A stretch of DNA of 64,000 nucleotides from Neisseria sp. oral taxon 014 str. F0314 (GTDB lineage Bacteria; Pseudomonadota; Gammaproteobacteria; Burkholderiales; Neisseriaceae): positions 1 through 64,000 of the forward strand of contig NZ_CP040504.1 of the NCBI RefSeq assembly GCF_005886145.1, written 5' to 3'. The notes beneath the pieces are model-generated. The model saw only the letters and a program-made list of their open reading frames with translations. It did no database searches and had not been told where the DNA came from. A program made the position numbers and the translations under genes. This document shows, one piece after another, positions 54,991-62,558 of this stretch (position 1 is its first letter; the number at the start of each line of letters is the position of its first letter).

Positions 54991-55836
54991 TTATTTAATC
55001 CGGTAGTCTAAAACATAATGTGCGCCGGAGTCCTGCGCCAGGATTCCGGCCAGCACGGGCAGGTTGGTTTGCAACTGTCCGGCCAGCAGGTAGGGCGGGT
55101 TGATGACGAACATGCCGCTGCCGTGCATACCGAAGCCGTCCGCGCGCGGCGTGCAAACGTGAAGTTGGGCGTGCAGGTGGTTTTCTGGCGCGAGTTTTTG
55201 CAGTTGCTCGGGCAGTTCCCGGCTTTCTTCGCGGCTGAGACAAGGATACCAAACCATATAGCAACCAGACTCAAACCGCTTCAGCGCGTCTTTCAGGGTA
55301 TGGACGACGCGCCGGTAATCTTGTTTTTCTTCATAGGGCGGGTCAATCAGCACCACGGCGCGGCGGGTCGGCGGCGGCAGTAGGGAAATCAGTCCTTGGT
55401 AGCCGTCGGCCTGCGTTATCTGTCCGCGTCGTCCCAGACTTGCTTCGCGCATATTGTTTTGCAGATGCCGAAAATCGGCGGGGTGCAGCTCAAACAGGCG
55501 CAGCTTGTCATCGCTGCGCGTCATGGCCTGTGCCAGCCACGGCGAACCGCAATACAGGTTGTCCTGCGGCAGGATGGTTTTCAGACGGCCTGCGAACTCG
55601 GACAATTCTTGCGGCAGCTTCTCCGCCTGTTGCAGCCTTCCGATGCCTTGTCTGTATTCGCCGACTTTCTGGGCCTCGCCGCCGGTCAAATCGTACAGTC
55701 CCGCACCGCTGTGGGTGTCGACATACCAATAGGGTTTGTCTTTGCGGTTGAAATACTCAAGCGTTAAAAACAAGATGAAGTGTTTGAGTATATCGGCGTG
55801 ATTGCCGGCATGGAAGGCGTGGCGGTAACTGAGCAT
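54991..55836 (-). CDS. rlmJ: 23S rRNA (adenine2030-N6)-methyltransferase RlmJ
   Basis: The 281-residue protein starts MLSYRHAFHAGNHADILKHF, the RlmJ (YhiR) signature. It has the SAM-binding VDTHSGAGLYDL and catalytic DPPYE (VVLIDPPYEEK), then PCLSREESRELPEQL. It methylates A2030 of 23S rRNA. Length matches the family. A DUS lies inside the frame near 55578 and another just before the start (55843). Confidence 0.95.
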   Translation of the reverse strand: MLSYRHAFHAGNHADILKHFILFLTLEYFNRKDKPYWYVDTHSGAGLYDLTGGEAQKVGEYRQGIGRLQQAEKLPQELSEFAGRLKTILPQDNLYCGSPWLAQAMTRSDDKLRLFELHPADFRHLQNNMREASLGRRGQITQADGYQGLISLLPPPTRRAVVLIDPPYEEKQDYRRVVHTLKDALKRFESGCYMVWYPCLSREESRELPEQLQKLAPENHLHAQLHVCTPRADGFGMHGSGMFVINPPYLLAGQLQTNLPVLAGILAQDSGAHYVLDYRIK

Positions 55837-56003
55837 GGGAGGCCGTCTGAAAAAGGGAAAGTTGGATTATATCGAGAAATAAATGCCGGACCAAATCCGT
55901 GGGCGCGCTGTTTCAGACGGCCTTAAATCAATAGGGAATGATGATGCCGCAGACTTTGGCGGTGTTTTATCGTGTTTGCCGTTTGTGCCGTTCAAATAAT
56001 CGG
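55837..56003. other. Intergenic gap with DUS copies
   Basis: No gene seen. DUS copies lie at about 55842-55853 and 55911-55922. It may hold the promoter of rlmJ. Confidence 0.4.
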
Positions 56004-56038
56004 AAAGGCCGTCTGAAACTGTTTTTCAGACGGCCTTT
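56004..56038. terminator. Inverted DUS pair, terminator of pgm
   Basis: AAAGGCCGTCTGAAA and TTTCAGACGGCCTTT pair over 15 bp around a 5-base loop, just after the pgm stop (leftward). Confidence 0.85.
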
Positions 56039-56053
56039 CATTACTTCAAACCG

Positions 56054-57436
56054 TTACAGCGGCCATTTCAGCGCGGGATTGCTTTCGATTACCGCTTTGA
56101 ACTGGTTTTGAATCCGCCCGATGGCTTCGTCGGAATCCGCCTCGAAGCGCAACACCAAAATCGGCGTGGTATTGGAGGCGCGCATCAGGCCGAAACCGTC
56201 GGGGAATTCTACGCGCAGGCCGTCGATAGTGATGATTTCGGTCGCGCCTTCGAATTTGGCTTTGGCGGCGAGTTCTTCGATAACCTGATGGCCGTTGCTG
56301 CCTTCGGGCAGGTCGATGTTGAGTTCGGGCGTGGAAATACTTTGCGGCAGGTTGTCCAACACTTCGGTCGGGTTGTCGAAGGCAGACAGGATTTCCAAGA
56401 GGCGCGCGCCGGCGTACATGCCGTCGTCGAAGCCGAACCAGCGTTCTTTGAAGAAGACGTGTCCGCTCATTTCGCCGGCAATCAGCGCGCCGGTTTTTTT
56501 CATGGTGGACTTGATGAAGCTGTGGCCGGTTTTTTCCATGATGGGTTCGCCGCCGTGTTCTTTAATCCACGGTGCGAGCAGACGGGTGGATTTGACGTCG
56601 AAGATGACTTTCGCGCCCGGATTGCGGCTCAATACGTCTTGGGAGAACAGCATCAGTTGGCGGTCGGGGTAAATGATGTTGCCGTCTTTGGTGACGACGC
56701 CCAAACGGTCGGCATCGCCGTCAAAAGCCAAGCCGATTTCTGCATCGCTGTTTTTCAGCGCGGCAATCAAATCTTGCAGGTTTTTCGGTTTGGACGGGTC
56801 GGGATGGTGGTGCGGGAAAGTGCCGTCCACCTCGCTGAACAGTTCGGTTACTTCGTTACCCAGCGCGCGGTAGAGCGCGCCTGCAAACGCGCCGCCCACG
56901 CCGTTGCCGGTGTCGATGATGATTTTCATCGGGCGTTTGAGTTTGACGTGTCCGACGATGTAGTTGCGGTATTCTACGGAAATATCTTTTTCGGTAACGC
57001 TGCCTTTGGTTGCCGGCTGGGTGAAGCGGTCGGCTTCAATGGCGGCCAAGAGTTCCTGAATGACCGGACCGGCCAGCGTGTCGCCGCCGAGCATCATTTT
57101 GAAGCCGTTGTAATCGGGCGGGTTGTGGCTGCCGGTAATCATCACGCCGCTGCCGCCGCATTCGTTGATGGCGGCGTAGTAGAGCATCGGGGTGGCAACC
57201 ATGCCGACGTTGAGCACGTCGATACCGCTGTCGGTAAAGCCGCGCTGGATGTGCTCCATCAGCTCGGGGCCGCTGACGCGGCCGTCGCGGCCGAGGGCGA
57301 TTTTGCCGATGTTCTGTGCGGCGGCTTTGGCGGCGATGGCTTTGCCGATAAGGTAGGCAGCTTCGTTGGTCAGGGTTTTGCCGACTATGCCGCGGATGTC
57401 GTAGGCTTTGAAGATTTCACGGGAGATTGTTGCCAT
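56054..57436 (-). CDS. pgm: Phosphomannomutase/phosphoglucomutase
   Basis: The 460-residue protein is an AlgC-type alpha-D-phosphohexomutase. It starts SREIFKAYDIRGIVGKTLTN and has the phosphoserine loop ITGSHNPPDYNG, the metal-binding loop FDGDADRLGV, the sugar-binding GEMSGHVFF and the phosphate-binding RASNTTPILVLRFE. It interconverts hexose 1- and 6-phosphates in the cytoplasm and supplies lipo-oligosaccharide and capsule precursors. In Neisseria, Pgm is needed for full LOS. Length is normal. It stands alone between two DUS terminators. Confidence 0.95.
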   Translation of the reverse strand: MATISREIFKAYDIRGIVGKTLTNEAAYLIGKAIAAKAAAQNIGKIALGRDGRVSGPELMEHIQRGFTDSGIDVLNVGMVATPMLYYAAINECGGSGVMITGSHNPPDYNGFKMMLGGDTLAGPVIQELLAAIEADRFTQPATKGSVTEKDISVEYRNYIVGHVKLKRPMKIIIDTGNGVGGAFAGALYRALGNEVTELFSEVDGTFPHHHPDPSKPKNLQDLIAALKNSDAEIGLAFDGDADRLGVVTKDGNIIYPDRQLMLFSQDVLSRNPGAKVIFDVKSTRLLAPWIKEHGGEPIMEKTGHSFIKSTMKKTGALIAGEMSGHVFFKERWFGFDDGMYAGARLLEILSAFDNPTEVLDNLPQSISTPELNIDLPEGSNGHQVIEELAAKAKFEGATEIITIDGLRVEFPDGFGLMRASNTTPILVLRFEADSDEAIGRIQNQFKAVIESNPALKWPL

Positions 57437-57547
57437 GATGGACTCCTTTGCTGGGTAAAATGGCTTCGATGGTGCCGGACTTGGGAACGGAAAGGCAGAA
57501 GAGACGGCACTAGGTTGAAAAATAACGTGCTTTTATTCTAACACAGC

Positions 57548-57585
57548 AAAAGGCCGTCTGAACGTTGCGTTTTCAGACGGCCTTT
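57548..57585. terminator. Inverted DUS pair
   Basis: AAAGGCCGTCTGAA and TTCAGACGGCCTTT pair around a 10-base loop downstream of the ypfJ-like gene (leftward). Confidence 0.85.
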
Positions 57586-57606
57586 GCCGGTTACATCAAA
57601 TAACAC

Positions 57607-58446
57607 TCAGTTTGCGGTAAAAGTATCGCACCGGCCGATGTCGCCGCTTTCCAAACCGCGCTTGAGCCATGCCATGCGGTCGGCGGACGAGCCGTGGGTG
57701 AAGCTGTCGGGCACGACGTAACCCTGCGCGTTTTGCTGGAGGCGGTCGTCGCCGACGGATTCGGCCGCGGTCATCGCCTGTTGGATGTCTTCGGTTTTCA
57801 GCATTTTTTTGTTGGCGGCGTAATGCCCCCAGACGCCTGCGAAGCAGTCGGCTTGCAATTCGAGTTTGACCGAAAGGGCGTTGGCCTGCGTTTGACCTGC
57901 GTTTTGGCGGATTTTATTGACTTCGGGCAGGATGCCGAGCAGGTTTTGGACATGGTGGCCGACTTCGTGCGCAATTACATAGGCAAAAGCCGCTTCGCCC
58001 GATGCTCCCAGTTTTTTGCGCATATCGTCGTAAAACGACAGGTCCAAGTAAACGCTGCGGTCGCCCGGGCAGTAAAACGGCCCCATCGCCGCCTGGCCCG
58101 CGCCGCAGGAAGTGTGCGTACCGCCTGTGTAAAAGACCATTCTGGCCGGTGTGTAGGTTTTGCCGAGTTTTTCCGAGAAGTAGCTGCGCCATGTGGCTTC
58201 GGTATCCGCCAGCACGACTTTGGACATTTTGGCGAGTTCTTTTTCTTCCTCTTGGGTGAGGCTGCTTTGTCGGACGGTTCCGGTGCCGAGGCCGGCCGTG
58301 CCGACCAAGCCCGACAAATCAACGCCGTAATATGCACCGACCAGGAGAACGATGATACCGATGATGCCGGGCGTTTTCCCGCCGCCGCTTCCGCTGCCCC
58401 TGCGGTCTTCAACATTGGTACTTTCAGGGCGTCCGCGCCAATCCAT
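57607..58446 (-). CDS. YpfJ-family neutral zinc metallopeptidase
   Basis: The protein (about 279 residues) starts MDWRGRPESTNVEDRRGSG, followed by one membrane segment (PGIIGIIVLLVGAYYGVDLS) and a periplasmic domain. The zinc motif is AHEVGHH, with FYCPGDRSVYLDLSFYDDM before it and LELQADCFAGVWGHYA after it (third ligand region). The KPN_02809/YpfJ family is conserved but its substrate is unknown. I chose ATG 58446, with AAAGGAA upstream, because the family begins here; the longer frame from 58494 is not needed. Confidence 0.9.
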   Translation of the reverse strand: MDWRGRPESTNVEDRRGSGSGGGKTPGIIGIIVLLVGAYYGVDLSGLVGTAGLGTGTVRQSSLTQEEEKELAKMSKVVLADTEATWRSYFSEKLGKTYTPARMVFYTGGTHTSCGAGQAAMGPFYCPGDRSVYLDLSFYDDMRKKLGASGEAAFAYVIAHEVGHHVQNLLGILPEVNKIRQNAGQTQANALSVKLELQADCFAGVWGHYAANKKMLKTEDIQQAMTAAESVGDDRLQQNAQGYVVPDSFTHGSSADRMAWLKRGLESGDIGRCDTFTAN

Positions 58447-58541
58447 AGTGTGTTCCTTTAGTGGTTTCGATGATGTGGGTATGTGCCGTGCCATTATACG
58501 GCAGCGGCGGCCGTTTTGATAAACGAGGCCGTCTGAAAGGT

Positions 58542-60062
58542 TTATTTGCCGTCGTTGTCGGAGTTTCCGCCGTTGTCTGCACCGGCTTTCGGGTTGTTGA
58601 TTTCGTCCAGTTCGCTTTGGGACACAGTGCGCGGCAGGGCGGCGGTTTCTTGATAGATTGCGGCTTTATTCGGCTTGGCGGACAAGTCTTCGAGCAGTTT
58701 TTTGTATTCGGGGGACTGCTTCATCAGGATGGCGGCGGCGGTGCGCAGTTTGGCGATGTCATCCGGCGGCAGGTAGAAGCTGGTCGGAATGTTCAGCACG
58801 TCGTTGCGCAACTCGGATTTCGGCAGGTCGTCCAAACTCAGGCTGACAAACGACAGGGCGATTTTTTTGCTGTCGTCTGCGTTGCGGTTGTCTTCGTTCC
58901 ACTTGTCGGCAAAGGCGCGCAGGCGGCGCAGGGATTCTTGGGAATATCTGTCGATGGGAATGTCGACAATCGAGCTGAGGACGTTTCTGAAGCCGGGGAC
59001 GGCGGCTTTGGTGTCGATGTCGCTGTTGATGCGGTTGCGGGCGTTGACGCTGATGATGACGACGCGGCGGATATTGTGGTCCGTCATCCGGCGCATCAGC
59101 ATACTGCTGGAATAGACGTCGGCCATATCCAGCAGGCTGCGCATACCGAGGTTGTCGGTCAGACCGCCGTCGAGCAGGTGGATGTAGGGGCGGGTTTTGC
59201 TGTCGTACCGGCGGTAGCGGGTAACGTATTCCTGCCGAGTTTTATTCTGCTGGGCATTCTGGCCGGACACGGCGGCTTGGGCGGTATCTTTGGGCGGGCT
59301 GTAGTTGCAGTTGCCGCCGTTGTTGTTGAGCGTAACCGGCGCGAATACCATCGGTACGGCGCTGGATGCCGCGACGGCGCGTGCAATGCGCAAATTGCCC
59401 AGATTGGTACACATCAGGTCGAAATATTCCTGCGTGAAATTGATGCGTTCCCCCAAGCCCATGTCGGTGGCGGAAATGATGGCAAACGGCCCTTTGCGGC
59501 GTTTTTCCAAGTCGGCGAAAGTGGCTTTGCCGAAAAGATGGGTTTCAAACTGCTCTTGCAGCAGGTCGCCGCGGCCGAATTCCGGCGAAGTCAGGCGGGG
59601 CAGGTTGGCAAACGAGAAAACCTGTTTGGTCATGAGCTTTTGGAAATTCAACCGCAGGAAGCGGCGGTCGAACGAGGGAATGGTGTCCTGCCCGTGCAGC
59701 GCGAAATAGGCGGCCAGCACCGAGCCGCCCGATACGCCGATGACCACGTCTACATTCTGCATCAGGGTTTTTTCCCTGCCGCCGATGTTTACCTTTTGCC
59801 GGTTGAGCTGTTCCAAGACGCCGTAGCCCAAGGCGGCCGCCCGTGTGCCGCCGCCGGAAAACATCAATACGATATAAGTGTCGTCGCCGTCGGCATTATT
59901 TTGGCTTTGGCGGTCGGTTTCAAAGCGGTAGCCGCTGTTCAAATCGATTTTGTTGATGGTGGCTATGGGCTGGTAACGCACCAGCGAACAGGCAGAAAGC
60001 AGCGCGGCGGTTGCGGCGAGTAATGCCGGTTTGGCATAAGGACGGAGGATTTTTTTAATCAT
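58542..60062 (-). CDS. Patatin-like phospholipase lipoprotein
   Basis: The protein (about 506 residues) has a lipoprotein signal ending LLSAC (Cys25). The patatin domain contains the oxyanion loop FSGGGTRAAALGYG, the nucleophile motif GVSGGS and the catalytic Asp in HLLDGGLTDNLGM. Patatins are Ser-Asp lipid acyl hydrolases; this one is probably periplasmic or outer-membrane bound. I chose ATG 60062 because it gives a proper signal; the frame extends upstream to 60110. The C-terminal tail is Asn/Gly/Asp-rich (GADNGGNSDNDGK). It lies between plsY and the zinc peptidase, all leftward. Confidence 0.88.
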   Translation of the reverse strand: MIKKILRPYAKPALLAATAALLSACSLVRYQPIATINKIDLNSGYRFETDRQSQNNADGDDTYIVLMFSGGGTRAAALGYGVLEQLNRQKVNIGGREKTLMQNVDVVIGVSGGSVLAAYFALHGQDTIPSFDRRFLRLNFQKLMTKQVFSFANLPRLTSPEFGRGDLLQEQFETHLFGKATFADLEKRRKGPFAIISATDMGLGERINFTQEYFDLMCTNLGNLRIARAVAASSAVPMVFAPVTLNNNGGNCNYSPPKDTAQAAVSGQNAQQNKTRQEYVTRYRRYDSKTRPYIHLLDGGLTDNLGMRSLLDMADVYSSSMLMRRMTDHNIRRVVIISVNARNRINSDIDTKAAVPGFRNVLSSIVDIPIDRYSQESLRRLRAFADKWNEDNRNADDSKKIALSFVSLSLDDLPKSELRNDVLNIPTSFYLPPDDIAKLRTAAAILMKQSPEYKKLLEDLSAKPNKAAIYQETAALPRTVSQSELDEINNPKAGADNGGNSDNDGK

Positions 60063-60124
60063 TTCAAAAGGTTTGTCTTTTACGCTTACAGATGTGGAAT
60101 TATCGGGCAAAACCGCGTTTCGGG

Positions 60125-60154
60125 CAAATAAAAAGCCTTGTCATGACAAGGCTT
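60125..60154 (-). terminator. Terminator of plsY
   Basis: AAGCCTTGTCATGACAAGGCTT is a perfect 22-base palindrome with TTTATTTG after it on the minus strand, 20 bases after the plsY stop. Confidence 0.85.
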
Positions 60155-60173
60155 CACGGTTTGGATTTTACGG

Positions 60174-60782
60174 CTAATTTTCCGCCTTATCGCCGATTTT
60201 GCCCTCTTTGCCTTGGAGCAGGTTTTCGATATTGCTTTTATGGCGGTAGAGCACCAGCGCGGCGATGATGGCGGTGGCGGCAACCCATGAGCCGTGCGGC
60301 ATGAAAAAATACGCGATAAGCGGGCTGATCACGGTTGCCGTGAGCGCCGCCAGCGACGACACTTTGAAACCGAAAGCCATCACCAGCCAGACTGCCGCGC
60401 AGATTAGCGCGGTCGGCCACGACAACGCCAAAAGCACACCCAGCGCGGTGGCTACGCCCTTGCCGCCTTTAAAGCCGAAGAACACCGGCCACATATGTCC
60501 CGCCAAAACCGCTACGGCCGCAATCGCGATGATGCCGTCTGAAAGGCCGAGATTGTCTTGCAGCAGCCTTGCCGCCGCGACGGCAAATACGCCTTTGAGC
60601 GCGTCGCCGAGCAGGGTGAGCGCGGCCGCTTTCTTTTTGCCGCTGCGCAGCACGTTGGTGGCGCCGGGGTTGCCCGAGCCGTAGGTGCGCGGGTCGGCCA
60701 TGCCGTAACATTTCGACACGATGACGGCGAACGACAAAGAGCCGATCAGGTAAGAAGCGATGACTGCCGACAGATTGAACAT
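60174..60782 (-). CDS. plsY: Acyl-phosphate:glycerol-3-phosphate acyltransferase PlsY
   Basis: The 202-residue membrane protein has five predicted segments and the three PlsY motifs: SLSFAVIVSKCYGMADPRTY then SGNPGATNVLR (motif 1), FGFKGGKGVATALG (motif 2) and the motif-3 region near the end (LVLYRHKSNIENLLQGKEGK). It makes 1-acylglycerol-3-phosphate, the first committed step of phospholipid synthesis. It is divergent from folB by 58 bases, so both promoters lie in that short gap. Confidence 0.96.
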   Translation of the reverse strand: MFNLSAVIASYLIGSLSFAVIVSKCYGMADPRTYGSGNPGATNVLRSGKKKAAALTLLGDALKGVFAVAAARLLQDNLGLSDGIIAIAAVAVLAGHMWPVFFGFKGGKGVATALGVLLALSWPTALICAAVWLVMAFGFKVSSLAALTATVISPLIAYFFMPHGSWVAATAIIAALVLYRHKSNIENLLQGKEGKIGDKAEN

Positions 60783-60840
60783 TTCTTATGCTTTGCTTAC
60801 AATGAAGCGGGTATTCTAACGTGAAAACGGTGCAAAGCAA

Positions 60841-61194
60841 ATGGATAAAGTCTTTTTACGCGGCATGAAGGCCGAGACTTTAATCGGCGTATACGGCTGG
60901 GAGCGCGAACATGTGCAGACGCTGCTGCTCGACTTGGACATCGGCGTGTCCGAAAAGGCCGCGTTGTCGGACGACATCGGCGAAACCGTACATTACGGCG
61001 ACGTGTGCGAGGCCGTGCGCGCCAGCCTGCGCGAGCAGGATTTCCTTTTGCTGGAAGTGCTGGCCGAACACGTTGCCGACCTGATATTGCGCGATTTCGG
61101 CGCGCTGTGGGTGCGGGTGAGGATTGTGAAGCCCGGCATACTGCCGGACGTGAAGGAAGTGGGCGTGGAAATCGAACGCGGAGCGCCGCGTTGA
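60841..61194 (+). CDS. folB: Dihydroneopterin aldolase FolB
   Basis: The 117-residue protein starts MDKVFLRGMKAETLIGVYGW followed by E-REHVQTLLLDLDI, typical of FolB. The catalytic Lys is in the C-terminal RIVKPGILPDVKEVGV, and a conserved Tyr is in TVHYGDVCEAV. It makes 6-hydroxymethyl-dihydropterin in folate synthesis. Length is normal. The plsY-folB divergent pair is a common gene order. Confidence 0.95.
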   Translation: MDKVFLRGMKAETLIGVYGWEREHVQTLLLDLDIGVSEKAALSDDIGETVHYGDVCEAVRASLREQDFLLLEVLAEHVADLILRDFGALWVRVRIVKPGILPDVKEVGVEIERGAPR

Positions 61195-61245
61195 ATTTTT
61201 AGACGGCCTCACGACGATATTTATTAGATAGGAACCAAAAACAAG

Positions 61246-61785
61246 ATGGATTTAAAAGAAACCAAAGTCGGCAGCGAACCGATTTATGAAGGCAGCTTCG
61301 TCAGTATCAGCCGCGATACCGTCAGACTGGCCAACGGCAACGAAAGCAAACGTATCGTCATCCGCCATCCCGGGGCGGCCAGCGTATTGGCGGAAACGGA
61401 AAACGGCGAAATCGTGCTGGTGCGCCAATGGCGTTACGCGGTGGGTGAGGCCGTATTGGAACTGCCTGCGGGCAAGCTGGACGTGGCCGGCGAAGATCCC
61501 GCCGAATGCGCACTGCGCGAACTGGCCGAGGAAACGCCGTACACCGCCGACAGTGTAAAACTGCTGCACACTTTCTATACCGCAGTCGGTTTCTGCGACG
61601 AAAAAATGTACCTCTACCAAGCCCAAGGCGTGCGTTTGGGCAGCACCTTGAGCAATGATGAAGACGAAATCACCGAAACCGTGCTGATGAACCGCGAAGC
61701 AGTCAAAGCCGCGCTGGAAAACGACGAAATCCATGACGCGAAAACACTGGTCGGGCTGCAATACTGGCTGATGCACACTAAATAA
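61246..61785 (+). CDS. Nudix hydrolase (ADP-ribose pyrophosphatase type)
   Basis: The 179-residue protein has the layout of NudF-like ADP-ribose pyrophosphatases: IVIRHPGAASVLAETENGEI, LVRQWRYAVGEAVLELPAGK, then the Nudix box GEDPAECALRELAEETPY. The box has Pro where Gly is usual (EET-P-Y), a tolerated variation in some members; the metal-binding Glu residues are all present. A C-terminal loop with SNDEDEITE supplies another acidic residue. It probably clears ADP-ribose. It ends at an inverted DUS terminator. Confidence 0.88.
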   Translation: MDLKETKVGSEPIYEGSFVSISRDTVRLANGNESKRIVIRHPGAASVLAETENGEIVLVRQWRYAVGEAVLELPAGKLDVAGEDPAECALRELAEETPYTADSVKLLHTFYTAVGFCDEKMYLYQAQGVRLGSTLSNDEDEITETVLMNREAVKAALENDEIHDAKTLVGLQYWLMHTK

Positions 61786-61805
61786 TACAGGTCGGATTGA
61801 TATGG

Positions 61806-61842
61806 AAAGGCCGTCTGAAACTTGGTTTTCAGACGGCCTTTT
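61806..61842. terminator. Inverted DUS pair after the Nudix gene
   Basis: AAAGGCCGTCTGAAA pairs with TTTCAGACGGCCTTT around a short loop, with Ts following on the plus strand. Confidence 0.85.
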
Positions 61843-61901
61843 CAGTCGGATTTCGGAGCGTGTCGTGATGGGGTGCCGATACGGCGGCGGATATCCGCCG
61901 C

Positions 61902-62558
61902 CTATACCCCTTCCGGCTGCGGAACTTTGTGCTGCACGGCATATACGGCGGCTTGTACGCGGCTGCTGAGGTTGAGCTTGCGCAAGATATTCTGCACATG
62001 CACTTTGATGGTGGATTCGGCCAGTTCGAGATGGCGGGCGATGACTTTGTTGCTGTGTCCGGCGGCGAGGTAGCCGAGGATTTCCATTTCGCGCGGGGTG
62101 AGGGTGGACAACAGGTGGTCGGCGCGCGGCGAGGCGGGGGAAATCAGGGATTGGACGAGGCGGGTGGTCATTTCGGGCGAGAACACATTGTCGCCGTCAA
62201 CGGCTTTGCGGATGCTGTCGAGCAGGAAGTCGGCATTGATGTTTTTCAACAGGAAACCGCGCGCGCCGATGCGCATACATTCGGTCAAATCGTCGTTGTC
62301 TTCGGATACGGTCAGCATCACGACGGTTTGCTGCGGGTTGCTGCTGAGTATCTGCGCCAGCGTTTCGCGGCCGTTCATAACGGGCATGTCGAGGTCGAGC
62401 AGGACGATGTCGGGACGCATCTGCTCGACCAGTTTGATGCCGGTAAAGCCGTCGGCGGCTTCGCCGATGACCTCGAAGTCGCTTTGGCGCGACAGCAGGG
62501 CTTTGATGCCGCTGCGGAATAATGTGTGGTCGTCGATTAAGATGATTTTGATGCTCAT
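61902..62558 (-). CDS. narP: Response regulator NarP (NarL/FixJ family)
   Basis: The protein (218 residues) has a receiver domain with phospho-acceptor Asp55 (DIVLLDLDMPVMNG), acidic pocket Asp9/Asp10 (LIDDHTLF) and Lys in FLLKNI. A LuxR-type DNA-binding domain follows (LTPREMEILGYLAAGHSNKV, then HLELAESTIKVHVQNILRKL). In Neisseria, NarQ-NarP controls nitrite reductase and other anaerobic genes. I chose ATG 62558 because it gives the full receiver and overlaps narQ by 4 bases (ATGA). The longer leftward frame from 63245 is an antisense-like extension inside narQ. Confidence 0.92.
   Translation of the reverse strand: MSIKIILIDDHTLFRSGIKALLSRQSDFEVIGEAADGFTGIKLVEQMRPDIVLLDLDMPVMNGRETLAQILSSNPQQTVVMLTVSEDNDDLTECMRIGARGFLLKNINADFLLDSIRKAVDGDNVFSPEMTTRLVQSLISPASPRADHLLSTLTPREMEILGYLAAGHSNKVIARHLELAESTIKVHVQNILRKLNLSSRVQAAVYAVQHKVPQPEGV

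Noticed and set aside
56108..57541. 477-codon frame antisense to pgm
   Set aside because: Shadow of a high-GC gene; the translation is low-complexity Phe/Val/Gly/His and matches nothing, while pgm is certain.
58461..60023. 520-codon frame antisense to the patatin gene
   Set aside because: Shadow frame; the patatin lipoprotein on the other strand has catalytic motifs and a lipobox.
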